Source: Sipunculus nudus
Taxonomy: Eukaryota; Annelida; Sipuncula; Golfingiida; Sipunculidae
Reading direction: 5' to 3'
DNA: 64,000 bases
Assembly (NCBI GenBank): GCA_026874595.1
Contig: CM049306.1
Coordinates: 3,050,019-3,114,018 of the forward strand
The number at the start of each line of letters is the position of its first letter. Positions within the stretch are counted from its first letter, which is position 1. A model generated the notes under the pieces. It was not told the DNA's origin. It saw nothing but the letters and a program-made list of their open reading frames with translations, and did not search any database. Of the stretch, positions 23,721 to 36,786 are shown piece after piece. A program made the translations under genes and the position numbers.

Positions 23721-24867
23721 AGATCGATCAATGGTTTTTGAGGAGTTCAATGTAGACGAAAGCGGCGGTGGAAATCACGTGAAAACAGTGTCCGCAGAAA
23801 CTTTTTTTGGCTAATACAATGAGCCGCAACAATCTTATAACCTATATTTCTGCAAACGTTCATATAGGTGATACCTCTTGGTATCTAGTTCCTGTAATAT
23901 TTTGTAACAGATGTTACATTAAATTTGTGTAATCCCCAGCATTGTTTAAAAAAATATCGGCAACCTTCTATGCACCGTACAAACGCCATTTTGAAAACAA
24001 TTTAGTTTAAAATTATTTCATTTCGATTGCTCCAGTATATGATTCTCCATGATAAGAAAGCGAAAGTTTTTAATCTGTTCTGATTCAGAAAATTTCAGAA
24101 AAAAAGTAAAAATATCTTTTCCCCTGACAGAGAGCACGCCAACAAAGGCGGCCCCAGCTGCAAGTGACAATCACATGTGAGTAACATTTAGTGCTGATAG
24201 CGGCAGAGATTTTCAGCCATGAAACTCTATATGTCAACAAATACAAAAATCAATACAATTCTTATAAAATTTTTCTTGCTTAAGCAATTGTAGCATATTT
24301 TTTCAAGGGTTAAATGCTCATATTGATTAGCGCAAAAGACTATTTTGGATCAAAGAAACTTGTCCAACATAAGTGGCGTCACCTACGAGCGAAAATGCTT
24401 ATAACTCTGTCTTATCATACAACGGGGATAGTTTTCTTATTTGGGTAGCATTTGATAAGCTTTAAGCCAGACGGTCAAAGTCTCGTAGAAATCTTTATAA
24501 GTTACGTTTGGCATCAAACAAGAATTAACGAGAACACGCAAAGTAAGTATAAGTCAGCTTATAAATCAGCCATTTCTTTTGCTTGAAAGTTGGTTTTTTT
24601 TTTCTTTTTGCCTTCTGCCCTCACCACCTAGCTGACATTTATGTACACAGGAATGGCGAACATACCCTCTCTTTTCAAGCTTTGTTTTTGTAATTGATTA
24701 CCAATGCTTCACGCCCTTATTACAACTTAAAAAGTGTCATAAGAAATACCCAGTGAACTCGGGACGCCCCCATGCCATGTTAATATATAATTTGGCCGCT
24801 AGATGGCAGTACGGTACAGGAGTCATGATGATCACACAGAGGTTTCTGTTGAAATTAGGCATGTTCA

Positions 24868-24930
24868 GCGGCGTACCTAGCCTTTTTGCCGGGGCGGTCG
24901 TGAAAATTGTCGCCCTCTAACAAAATATTA
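24868..24930 (+). mobile_element. Possible hAT/MITE-like terminus (single end)
   Basis: CAGCGGCGTACCTAGCC followed by a G-rich stretch resembles the CAG(N)GGCGTA termini of some hAT-type non-autonomous elements. I did not find the opposite inverted terminus, so this is at best a truncated or solo end. Confidence 0.25.
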
Positions 24931-25499
24931 CAAAATTGGACAACATATGGAAAGATATCACGTCAAATTTCCTTGCTTTCAGTTGACAACAACGCAATTA
25001 TATCGATTAATACATTACACATTAAAGAAAAGTCACCTCTTTACTTATAAAAATCAGAATTAGTGCACAGGTAAGAACAAATTTTAACTAGAACAAATTA
25101 CACTGCATTACAATGCAGGATACACATGTGATGTGGTCACATATTTCTCATATATAGATTTATAATGAGCGGAAACTCAACATGGTAAAACTTGAATTGG
25201 TAAGATTTATCCAATTTTCAACGCTAATAAATACCTTGTCCCTTCTACAAAACCCATCACTTGTTATGGCATATGACAGCAGCTTATACACCTAATAAAG
25301 CTCTGTGATATGCATGTTGCTGCAGCAGGCAAGGCACTTGTCACCTTATACTTAAGTATTTATTCGAAACCCGGGAGGTTATCTATGAGCTATATGTGCG
25401 CAGGGCATGTTTAATGTTTCCAGGTTAAAAAAAGCAAAATGTACGGATAAACTATGATTTTTTTTTGGTTCACTGCAATATCCTCAAAATAAAAAAAAC

Positions 25500-25600
25500 A
25501 TGCTTTGACTCCGTGAAAAACCTCACCGCTCCTAAGCTGAGATTTGAACTGTGGGACTCCCGTCGTTGAGACCTGCATGGACATTACAACTAGGCCCCCA
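25500..25600 (-). mobile_element. Degenerate tRNA-derived SINE
   Basis: Read on the minus strand it starts GGGGGCCTAGTTGTAATGTC, keeps an A-box-like GGCCTAGTTGTAATG and a B-box-like AGTTCAAATCTC with about tRNA spacing. It is too diverged for a tRNA gene; the first arm does not fold properly. The 79-codon frame over it is an artefact. Confidence 0.45.
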
Positions 25601-25639
25601 AAACTAGTTATATTATGTTTCTTGCTTTGCGCAGTTTCA

Positions 25640-26240
25640 TTTATGAACATATAGTTATTTGTTATTCAGTAAAGAATTTCAAAATATTTCAAATATTCAC
25701 TTTGGACTACTCTCACATCAATCTATACACTAAACATAGCAAAAGTCTCAACACAATTATTAACATTACAGAAATATTTGAATATTTTTATTAAAAAAAG
25801 ATGCATCAGAAAAAAAATTTAAAGGAATCTTAGCTATGAACCATTATATGTGTAAAAAATAACACAAGTATAAGAACAAGCTTGAAATTATATAAAGGAG
25901 AAAACTAAAGATGGGCAAGTTTAATTTTGTTAACTGAAATAAAGGAACCAGTAATATAAATTATGATTATTTACATAGTCTTGTGACAGCTGATACAGCC
26001 ACTAGGCTCAGTGTCATTAGTGAAACATATTGACATCTTTAATTAGTACTTGTCTGAGTAAAATTTTAAAATTTGACATATTTTTACTTATTTTTTTTTT
26101 AAATTTTGCAATTAATTTAAATTAACAAGCTGAAAGACTTGGAAAAGATCTTAAAATTTATATTATTATCGCATGCATTTTTTCATTATTAAAATTGAAA
26201 TGAAAAATACCATAGGTGACTCCATGGTGTTATTGTGAAT
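25640..26240. repeat. Fragment related to the 36.8-39.4 kb element
   Basis: Phrases such as tttggactactctcacatca and ccataggtgactccatggtg recur with small changes at about 37475-37680, in the same order and similar spacing. This is a remnant of the element family annotated at 36787-39416. Confidence 0.65.
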
Positions 26241-28439
26241 ACATGTTCATCCCATTCCTCATGTCTAAAATACATTTTTGCTTGTAAAAAACAGATCAAT
26301 GTAGGTGGCGCCACCAATACCTCAAATTCAGATATGACATATGTGACAAACATTGGCATAAAATTTGGTGATGACAGCTCTAGCCGTTTCTGAGATTTTA
26401 ATTTCAGTGTGCTTTTTTGGACAGATGACTAAGTTCAACCTCCTGTAACTCGGCCAAAATCTCCGAACTGACCTTCAAACAAACTTTAGAAAGATTGTTC
26501 CAGGGATCATTTCTGTGAATTATTGGACAATTTGGCTGGACAGTTTCGGAGAAGAAGATTTTTAAAGCTTTTTTAGCTTTTTCCCTATAAAATCTCAGAA
26601 AATGCAGTTAGAAAACAAGGGACCCCTGGGTCACGGCGCTCAGCTTAAGTTTGTAATTTTTGCAAATGCAAAATATTCTATTTTAATGTTTTTCATTTAT
26701 ATAAGCATATGAGAAGCAAAGAGGAAAGAGGCCCTCCTATTTGGTTATAGTAAAGTTCTAAATATATGACTGCAAACTTATACTCTGACAAGACTGTCAT
26801 GAAGAAAAACAGTAAAAAGGTTTAAGATACTGTGATGCATTTGAAAAATTTACAGATAAACAGGCCAGTGGACAGAATGGACTAATACTTTCAAGGGAAT
26901 AATGCATTTAAGTTTATATATAAGCCTATTATTTAAGCATATCCACTTTTTCCATTAAAATAGTTTTTTTATCTGATTAATTTTTTTTATTTACGTTTTA
27001 TAAATTTGTATTAAAAAACCACTAAAATATAAGTTAAAATATTAGAATTCTAAGTTGCAATCATTATATATACAGAGTGTAGCTCATATTGGGTCATATT
27101 ATGCATACACATATATTTTTATTATTTTTAAATCACAAATGTTTAAACTGAATTTAAAAGAAAATAATGCCACAACATGGCATCTACAAGGTTATTCCTT
27201 GAATCACTATTAAAAAGTTTTGCACATTTGAGTTTTCAGTACATGCTTAATCTTATTCACCGAAATAAAAGATTCAGTAAATTTGGTAAAATAACACTTC
27301 TTTTCAAATAAAGTATACACACTGTTGGTTGAATGAGGGACAAACAATATCATTATGCTAATCACAATCTAAGCTATAATTTATTACTGGAATTAATAGT
27401 CAATTTCACACCTGGTGAAGTTTTTACTCTTCTCAAGTAAGGAATTACTTATCTGATGAACATCCACACTTTCATAGCAATACACCACTTTGTGGGCACA
27501 ATTAAATGTGCACTTTAATCTTGTAACCCTGGTGGTAAATACAAAATCTAAAATGTAGCATTGCATATAGGCAAGAATAGAATGAAATACAGAAAATTAT
27601 AACATTCATCTAGTTAATGCACCATCTGGGGGGGGGGGGGAGGGTGTGCAGGGCAGAGGGGAAGCCTGCTAGTAGTGGCCAAGCTGAGCCAAGGTAAGCT
27701 GCCTGGGATGGGTTACATAATGCAAGTGAAGGCTGTACTACTAGGTGGGCCAGATGTAAACAACACTTGACATAGTGTATGAAAACTTGAATAAAAGCTA
27801 CTCTTTTCTATCAATTCCTTTGAAATTTCAGATTTTAAAAGATTAAATCCTTATGTTTATATGCTGTGAAAATTAAATCAACAGTGCTTACAGGGAAAAA
27901 ACGTGCCATTGCCAAAATTGGACAAAATTTAAGGTATTGATTTTTTATTTATGCTAATAACTTGAAAAATTTGCAAAATTCAGATATTATTTTGGGTTAA
28001 CAGTTGAATCTTGATTAAATAAAGTTATATTCCTGAAAAAAAGTCTCCAGCTTCAGCAATTCTCATCTTAAGTGAGTAAATATATTTCTTGATTTTTTAA
28101 AAAGTGCATTATGTTTTGGCCCATAACTAAAACAAGGTCTACAGGCCTAATGCAACCTGTGCAAAGTTTGGGAGTATGAATGGAGGTTTATTTTTAAAAT
28201 TTAATATTGATCCCTTAAGTCCTGCATATCTACCTTAGTCTTTATGATTTCAGCAAAATGGACATTTCAGACCTGCAAGTTTCAGACTAGGACATTATAA
28301 AACTAGAATATGGGTAGTCGACAAGCGACTATGTGTATCCACAAAAATCAGAGTGGGATGGGTGAAGTGAGGCATGGATTAAGTGGCAAGGAAAAAAGAG
28401 TGCGGTGTGTTGCATATTAGCATGGATGTCTGCAGCGTA

Positions 28440-31400
28440 AACGTGAATGTAGGTGGTGCCACCTGTCATAAAATCGAGAAAATTGTCCAGGATGTATAAA
28501 CCTGCAAAATTTCAGGTGGATAAGTCTAACCACTGCTGAGATATGAGTGATTTTACCCCAAGACAGATGAACAGATGGACGGTGTTCATAAGTGGTTGCA
28601 GGTGGCGCCATCAGTTTTCCCAATGATTAAGAGCTATGTGAGATCTATAAACATGCAAAATTTTGCCCCAATCGGTCAAACGGTTCCTGAGATATGAGCG
28701 TGGATGTCTGCAGAGTAAACATGAATGAAGGTGGCACCACCTGTCATAAAATCGAGAAAGCTGTCCAGGATGTATAAATCTGCAAAATTTTAGTTGGATA
28801 AGTCCAACCACTGCTGAGATTTGAGTGATTTTATCCCAAGGCAGATGAACAGATGGACGCTGTGCATAAATGGTTGCAGGTGGCGCCACCAGTTTTGCCT
28901 ATGATGAAAAGCTATATGAGATCTATAAACATGCAAAATTTTGGCCCAATCGGTCGAACTGTTCCCGAGATATGAGCTTGGATGTCTGCAGAGTAAACCT
29001 GAATGTAGGTGGCACCACCTGTCATAAAATCAGGAGAGCTGTCCGGATGTATAAACCTGCAAAATTTCAGGTGGATAAGTCCAACCACTTCTAAAATATG
29101 AGTAATTTTATCCCAAGGCAGATGAACAGATGGACGCTGTGCATAAGTGGTTGCAGGTGGTGCCACCAGTTTTGCCAGTGATGAAGAGCTATGTGAGATC
29201 TATACACATGCAAAATTTTGCCCCAATCGGTCGAACCGTTCCCGAGATATGAGCTTGGATGTCTGCAGAGTAAACCTGAATGTACGTGGCACCACCTGTC
29301 ATAAAATCAAGAGAGCTGTCCGGATGTATAAACCTGCATAATTTCAGGTGGATAAGTCAAACCACTTCTGAAATATGAGTAATTTTATCCCAAGGCAGAT
29401 GAACAGATGGACGCTGTGCATAAGTGGTTGCAGGTGGTGCCACCAGTTTTGCCAATGATGAAGAGCTATGTGAGATCTATACACATGCAAAGTTTTGCCC
29501 CAATCGGTCAAACGGTTCCCGAGATATGAGCGTGGTTGTCTGCAGATTAAACATGAATGTACGTGGCACCACCTGTCATAAAATCGAGAAAGCTGTCCAG
29601 GATGTATAAACCTGCTAAATTTCAGGTGGATAAGTCAAATCACTTCTGAAATATGAGTAATTTTATCCCAAGGCAGATGAACAGATGGACGCTGTGCATA
29701 AGTTGTTGCAGGTGGTGCCACCAGTTTTGCCTATGATGAAGAGCTATGTGAGATCTATAAACATGCAAAATTTTGGCCCAATGGGTCAAACGGTTCCCGA
29801 GATATGAGCTTGGATGTCTGCAGAGTAAATGTAAATGTACGTGGCGCCACCTGTCATGAAATCGAGAAAGCTGTCCAGGATGTATAAACCTGCAAAATTT
29901 CAGGTGGATAAGTCACACCACTGCTGAGATATGAGTGATATTATCCCAAGGCAGATGAACAGATGGACACTGTGCAAAAATGGTTGCATGTGGTGCCACC
30001 GTTTTTTAGTGTATGTTATAAAGCTATCAAAGGGCTACATTTGAGCAAAATTTTTAGCCTGATCGGTCAAACGGTTTCCGAGATATGAGCGTGGATGTCT
30101 GCAGAGTAAACATGAATGTACGTGGCGCCACCTGTCATAAAATCGAGAAAGCTGTCCAGGATGTATAAACCTGCAAAATTTCAGGTGGATAAGTCAAACT
30201 ACTTCTGAAATAAGAGTAAATTTATACCAAGGCAGATGAACAGATGGACGCTGTGCATAAGTTGTTGCAGGTGGTGCCACCAGTTTTGCCAATGATGAAG
30301 AGCTATGTGAGATCTATACACATGCAAAATTTTGCCCTACTCGGTCAAACGGTTCCCTAGATATGAGCTTGGTTGTCTGCAGAGTAAACATGAATGTAGG
30401 TGGCACCACCTGTCATAAAATCGAGAAAGCTGTCCAGGATGTATAAACCTGCAAAATTTCAGGTGGATAAGTCCAACCACTGCTGAGATATGAGTGATTT
30501 TATCCCAAGGCAGATGAACAGATGGACGCTGTGCATAAATAGTTGCAGGTGGCGCCACCAGTTTTGCCTATGATGAAGAGCTATGTGAGATCTATACACA
30601 TGCTAAATTTTGCCTGAATCGGTCAAACGGTTCCCGAGATATGAGCGTAGTTGTCTGCAGAGTAAACATGAATGTACGTGGCGCCACCTGTCATAAAATC
30701 GAGAAAGCTGTCCAGGATGTATAAACCTGCAAAATTTCAGGTGGATAAGTCCAACCACTGCTGAGATATGAGTGATTTTATCCCAAGGCAGATGAACAGA
30801 TGGACGCTGTGCATAAATAGTTGCAGGTGGCGCCACCAGTTTTGCCTATGATGAAGAGCTATGTGAGATCTATACACATGCAAAATTTTGCCCCAATCAA
30901 TCGAACCGTTCCCGAGATATGAGCGTGGATGTCTGCAGAGTAAACCTGAATGTAGGTGGCACCACCTGTCATAAAATCAAGAGAGCTGTCCGGATGTATA
31001 AACCTGCAAAATTTCAGGTGGATAAGTCAAACCACTTCTAAAATATGAGTAATTTTATCCCAAGGCAGATGAACAGATGGACGCTGTGCATAAGTGGTTG
31101 CAGGTGGTGCCACCAGTTTTGCCAATGATGAAGAGCTATGTGAGATCTATACACATGCAAAATTTTGCCTCAATCGGTCAAACGGTTCCCTAGATATGAG
31201 CGTGGATGTCTGCAGAGTAAACATGAATGTAGGTGGCACCACCTGTCATAAAATCAAGAGAGCTGTCCGGATGTATAAACCTGCAAAATTTCAGGTGGAT
31301 AAGTCAAACCACTTCTAAAATATGAGTAATTTTATCCCAAGGCAGATGAACAGATGGACGCTGTGCATAAGTGGTTGCAGGTGGTGCAACCAGTTTTGCC

Positions 31401-33430
31401 AATGATGAAGAGCTATGTGAGATCTATACACATGCAAAATTTTGCCCCAATCGGTCAAACGGTTCCCGAGATATGAGCGTGGTTGTCTGCAGATTAAACA
31501 TGAATGTACGTGGCGCCACCTGTCATAAAATCGAGAAAGCTGTCCAGGATGTATAAACCTGCAAAATTTCAGGTGGATAAGTCCAACCACTGCTGAGATA
31601 TGAGTGATTTTATCCCAAGGCAGATGAACAGATGGACGCTGTGCATAAATAGTTGCAGGTGGCGCCACCAGTTTTCCCAATGATGAAGAGCTATGTGAGA
31701 TCTATACACATGCAAAATTTTGCCCCAATCGGTCGAACCGTTCCCGAGATATGAGCTTGGATGTCTGCAGAGTAAACCTGAATGTAAGTGGCACCACCTG
31801 TCATAAAATCAGGAGAGCTGTCCGGATGTATAAACCTGCATAATTTCAGGTGGATAAGTCAAACCACTTCTGAAATATGAGTAATTTTATCCCAAGGCAG
31901 ATGAACAGATGGACGCTGTGCATAAGTGGTTGCAGGTGGTGCCACCAGTTTTGCCAATGATGAAGAGCTATGTGAGATCTATACACATGCAAAATTTTGG
32001 CCCAATGGGTCAAACGGTTCCCGAGATATGAGCTTGGATGTCTGCAGAGTAAATGTGAATGTACGTGGCGCCACCTGTCATGAAATCGAGAAAGCTGTCC
32101 AGGATGTATAAACCTGCAAAATTTCAGGTGGATAAGTCACACCACTGCTGAGATATGAGTGATATTATCCCAAGGCAGATGAACAGATGGACACTGTGCA
32201 AAAATGGTTGCATGTGGTGCCACCGTTTTTTAGTGTATGTTATAAAGCTATCAAAGGGCTACATTTGTGCAAAATTTTTAGCCTGATCGGTCAAACGGTT
32301 CCCGAGATATGAGCGTGGATGTCTGCAGAGTAAACATGAATGTACGTGGCGCCACCTGTCATAAAATCGAGAAAGCTGTCCAGGATGTATAAACCTGCAA
32401 AATTTCAGGTGGATAAGTCAAACCACTTCTGAAATAAGAGTAAATTTATACCAAGGCAGATGAACAGATGGACGCTGTGCATAAGTTGTTGCAGGTGGTG
32501 CCACCAGTTTTGCCAATGATGAAGAGCTATGTGAGATCTATACATATGCAAAATTTTGCCCTACTCGGTCAAACGGTTCCCTAGATATGAGCTTGGATGT
32601 CTGCAGAGTAAACATGAATGTAGGTGGCACCACCTGTCATAAAATCGAGAAAGCTGTCCAGGATGTATAAACCTGCAAAATTTCAGGTGGATAAGTCCAA
32701 CCACTGCTGAGATATGAGTGATTTTATCCCAAGGTAGATGAACAGATGGACCCTGTGCATAAATAGTTGCAGGTGGCGCCACCAGTTTTGCCTATGATAA
32801 AGAGCTATATGAGATCTATACACATGCAAAATTTTGGCCCAATCGGTCGAACCGTTCCCGAGATATGAGCTTGGATGTCTGCAGAGTTAACCTGAATGAA
32901 GGTGGCGCCACCTGTCATAAAATCAAGAGAGCTGTCCAGGATGTATAAATCTGCAAAATTTCAGGTGGAAAAGTCAAATCACTTCTGAAATATGAGTAAT
33001 TTTATCCCAAGGCAGATGAACAGATGGACACTGTGCATAAGTGGTTGCAGGTGGTGCCACCAGTTTTGCCAATGATGAAGAGCTATGTGAGATCTATAGA
33101 CATGCAAAATTTTGCCCCAATCGGTCAAATGGTTCCCGAGATATGAGCGTGGATGTCTGCAGAGTAAACATGAATGTACGTGGCGCCACCTGTCATAAAA
33201 TCAAGAGAGCTGTCCAGGATGTATAAACCTGCAAAATTTCAGGTGGATAAGTCCAACCACTGCTGAGATATGAGTGATATTATCCCAAGGTAGATGAACA
33301 GATGGACCCTATGCAAAAATGGTTGCAGGTGGTGCCACCATTATTTAGTGAATGTTATAAAGCTTTCAAACGGCTACATTTGTGCAAAATTTTTAGCCTG
33401 ATCGTTCAAACGGTTCCCGAGATATGCGGG
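28440..33430. repeat. 278-bp dimeric tandem array with paired palindromes, 18 units
   Basis: Unit starts step by 277-278 bp from 28451 to 33178 (two steps of 281 bp). Each unit has two palindromic sites of the type GGTGGCGCCACC, spaced alternately about 149 and 129 bp, so the unit is a diverged dimer. A higher-order period of 2,224 bp (8 units) is visible: the variant units near 29839-30120 and 32063-32344, including the odd half with gttttttagtgtatg, repeat at that distance. Short frames (for example MVAGGATSFANDEELCEIY on plus, MAPPATIYAQRPSVHLPWD on minus) recur in nearly every unit but always end in stops. Confidence 0.95.
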
Positions 33431-33623
33431 TTTATGTGTGGAAACAGCCGCACAAATGGACGCTGGGCAGTGAGGAAAGGTCAGAGGTCAACCAAAAATG
33501 AGGGCGTTGCAGTTCACATGTGACTTGATGATAAACCCTGTTTCGCTTTAAATGCAAACCAAGTCTTTTCAAACAGTTTAAAGATATAGTTCCAATAATC
33601 TGGGAATTCTGCATCTAAACATT

Positions 33624-33666
33624 GTCTAGACGTCTAGACGCTGTCTAGACACATTGTCTAGACACC
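33624..33666. repeat. TGTCTAGAC short tandem cluster
   Basis: Four copies of the TCTAGA palindrome within about 40 bp, in the context tgtctagac/gtctagac. Confidence 0.9.
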
Positions 33667-35491
33667 CCCCGAGCCAGGTCAGTTGCCATGGTGATGTCTG
33701 GACCCCACTTGTTTGTACTGAGTGACCTTTTGACTTGGCTTCTGAAACTCAGTCTGTTTTCAAATACAGAAAGCCTTTTTTTCAATTGGCTACAATGCTT
33801 TTTTAAAACTGTTTTTACCCAATCTATTTTTATAAAACTGGCAAAACCCTACCATAGAATAATTCTTTTAAAGTTTAAACTGATCAGCTTAACAGTTTCA
33901 TCATAAATCAGTGTATGAGCTAGAAGAGTTTAAAATTACATTTTCGCTTGTAAAACACACATCAATGTAGGTGGCGCCACCAATACCTCAAAATCAGATA
34001 TGACATATGTGACAAACATTGGTATAAAATTTGGTGTTTATAGCTCTCACCGTTTCTGAGATTTTAATTTTAGTGTGCTTTTTTGGACAGATGACTTAGT
34101 TCAACCTCCTGTAACTCAGCCAAAAATCTTCAAACTGGAACCATTCGAACAAACTTGAGAGAGATTGTTCCAGGGATCATTTCTGTGAAATATAGGACAA
34201 TTTGGCTGGACAGTTTCAGAGGAGAAGATTTTTAAAGCTTTTTTAGCTTTTTCCCTATAAAATCTAAGAAAATGCAGTAAGAAAAAATATAAACAAAATC
34301 CGATATAAGTTTTTTGGATGACTGATTATTTGCAAAAACTTTGGTGATGCTAGCTCCTGCCGTTGTTGAGATAGCTATGGTTAATGTACAGACAACGCAC
34401 GACGTACGACGCACGATGCACGACACACGACGCACGATGGATGACGCCGCACCATCGCATAAGCTCACAGGTTCGCTTAAAAAAATATGCAATACTGACA
34501 TCATTTCTGGCATGTGCATCATGAATATATAGAAAAATATGTATATTATATATGATCAAAGTCAGATCAGTGGTTTTGATATCAAGTGGTCTTAAAGTGT
34601 AACAATGGGTTTTTAATGGAAAAATGAAGTTTTTCAATAATATCTCGAAGGAATTAAGTCCTAGTGACCAAATTCTTGGCATGATAGGGGATTTTGGAGA
34701 CATCTAACTGTATGCCAAATTTTAGGAACTTAGAGCTGAAGCTCGGGAGCTGAGCTCTAGCAAACTGCATAACACTAGCTTGATGTAAACAATATGTGAC
34801 ATGGTGCTTGAAAACTTGTATAAAAACTACAGTTTTTGATCAACTGGTTTCAAACTTTTGGTGTTAACAGGTGAAATGCTGACAAAAACATGCTTTGAAA
34901 ATTAAATCCACAGAAGTTACAGAAAAAAAACATGCCATGGTCAAAGTTGGGCAAAATTTAAGGTACCAATTTTTTATTTTTTGCTAATATTTTAAAAAAA
35001 TTTGAAAGATTTTGATCTAATTTTGGGAAACAATTTAATTTTGATTAATAAAAGTAATATTACTGAAAAAAAGTGCTTAGTTTTAACAAGTTTTGTGTTA
35101 GGTGATCAAATTTCTTTCCTGATTATTTACAAAATGCATTATGTCTGGGCCCATAACTTTTTTAAATTATACAATACAGACCTAATATCTGGCATGTACA
35201 TAGGAACTATATAGAGGATTATTTATGGTAAATATGAGGCAAAACAGATGAGTGGTTTTGATATTAGGCAGTCCTGAAGTGTAAAAATAGGTTTTTAATA
35301 AAAAATTGAGGTTTTTCCTTAATTTCTCAAAGGAATGAAGTCGCAAAGACCCAGTTTTTGGCTTGGTAGGAGATCTTGGGGACATCGAACATAATGCCGA
35401 ATTTTAGATTCCTAGGTCTTACGTTTCAAAATGTGCCACATTTACGGATGGACGGAGGGACGGACAGACGACGGACAATGGACCACGACTA

Positions 35492-35522
35492 TAGCTCAGA
35501 TGACTTATAGTCAGCTGAGCTA
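35492..35522 (+). repeat. Terminal hairpin of element A
   Basis: TAGCTCAGATGACT and AGTCAGCTGAGCTA form a 14-bp stem with one mismatch and a 3-nt loop. The identical structure ends the element at 36787-39416. Confidence 0.85.
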
Positions 35523-35815
35523 AAAATAAACAAAATCAGACAGAATTTTTCAGATGACTGTTTATTTGGAAAAAAATTGGTGAAGCTAGCTCCTGCCATT
35601 TTGAGATAGCTATGGTTATCGTAAAGATGACGCATGACACACACCGCAGACGCTGCACCATCGCATAAGCTCACAGGTTCGCTAAAAATCAGAACTAATT
35701 TTGGGTATACAATTGGATCTTGATTAAATAATGTTATATCCCAGACAAAAAAATCACTAGTTTCACCAATTCTCATGTTAAGGGAGTAAATACATTTCTT
35801 GATTTTTTAACAAGT

Positions 35816-36015
35816 GAGGGGCCTGAACAGCTGAGTGGTAAAATGCTTGGCTCTCTCTGCTGGCGACCCGGGTTCGATCCCCGGCGTGGCTATGAGAGTG
35901 GGTTGTAGTTGCACGTCCAAGGCCGGTGGTTTTCTCCGGGTACTCCGGTTTCCTCCACCTCTGCAGACTACCGAACGCAATCACCGGAGCCATGGAGAGT
36001 GCCTCGATTAGTAAT
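35816..36015 (+). mobile_element. tRNA-derived SINE with conserved central domain
   Basis: The head has an A-box-like CAGCTGAGTGGTAAAATGC and a canonical B box GGTTCGATCC (35871-35880) at tRNA spacing. It is followed by a central segment with GGTGGTTTTCTCCGGGTACT and CCGGTTTCCTCCAC, which resembles the widely shared central domain of invertebrate SINEs (Meta-like, from memory). It ends in a short TAA-rich tail at about 36000. Inserted just after X/A-family sequence. Not a functional tRNA. Confidence 0.75.
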
Positions 36016-36786
36016 AATAACTATTTGTACAATCAATGTATAACTAGATATTTCTTGGCACCGCAGGTGCCAGGTGCCATAGTATCCCCAGATAATTAAC
36101 CTCCCCCCAGCCCCTCCCCCAGCCCTTGATAAGATGCATCTAACCAGTAAGTTTGGTGACTGTACCAACAATTTTTTTTTTAGTTATTGCCATAATTTCA
36201 TTTTAACATTATCCCTGCTGTGACCTTGAAAAAATGTATCAAGGTCATCCATGTTCAAATTTGACCTAGCCGTTGATAAGATGCATCAAACTTGTGGGTT
36301 TGGTGACTGTACCTCAAATTCTTACAAAGTTATTCTGTTTAAACATCATTTAAGCAAAAGAAAACAACATAAGGTGGCGCCACCTGTCTTCTGCAGAAAT
36401 CAATGCTATCAAAGATCTTATGTCAATTTGATTTTTGGACCAATCCATGCATCCCTCAGTGAGATATTAAAGTTAACATCATTTCAGCGTTATCGCCTCT
36501 GTGACCTTGAAAAATGCATCAAGGTCATCCATATTTGAACTTGGCCTAGCCCTTGATAAGATGCATCTAAACTGTACGTTTGGTGACTGTACCACAAATT
36601 CTTTTTGAGTTATTGCCCTAATATCATTTTAGCATAATCGCTGCTGTGACCTTGGAAAAATGCATCAAGGTCATCCATGTTCGAACTTGACCTAGCCCTT
36701 GATAAGATACATCAAATCTGTAGGTTTGATGACTGTACCTCAAATTCTTACAAAGTTATTGCGTTAACATCATTTTAACAAGAAAA

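Larger units (their letters stand above)
28133..34479 (+). mobile_element. Element X carrying the 278-bp array, inserted in element A
   Basis: Left junction: the A-family sequence cccataactaaaa is followed by CAAGGTCTACAGGCC. Right junction: AAGCTCACAGGTTCGCT is followed by A-family sequence atgcaatactgacatc. The uninterrupted relative at about 38350-38380 (cataacttaaaacaattacg then caatactgacatc) is the empty site. X consists of a short 5' part, the tandem array, and a unique tail (33940-34479). It has no coding capacity. Confidence 0.65.
26616..35522 (+). mobile_element. Element A (CAAGG...-start, hairpin-end family), array-bearing, nested
   Basis: It starts CAAGGGACCCCTGGGTCA and ends in the hairpin TAGCTCAGATGACT/AGTCAGCTGAGCTA. 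Both ends match the shorter element at 36787-39416. The interior matches that relative at about 27780-28130 and again from about 34480 to the end; between those points a second element (X, 28133-34479) is inserted. No transposase or helicase reading frame is present, so it is non-autonomous. The 3' hairpin and internal tandem repeats resemble Helitron/Helentron-like non-autonomous elements, but the class is not established. Confidence 0.65.
26270..35690 (+). mobile_element. Outer X-type element tail, split by an 8.9-kb insertion
   Basis: 26270-26615 and 35523-35690 together match the continuous stretch 33940-34480. The left part matches through ...aatgcag(t)aagaaaa and the right part resumes at aaataaacaaaatc and runs to the shared end CACCATCGCATAAGCTCAC. 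The tail was therefore one piece before element A (26616-35522) inserted. Confidence 0.75.

Noticed and set aside
28417-33226. Recurrent 60-120-codon frames beginning MVAGGATSF or MAPPATIYAQ
   Set aside because: They recur once per 278-bp unit on opposite strands, always end in stops and follow the repeat period, so they are shadows of the tandem array, not a gene family.
35816-35890. Functional tRNA gene
   Set aside because: A B box is present, but the arms do not pair as a tRNA cloverleaf and the sequence continues into a SINE body.
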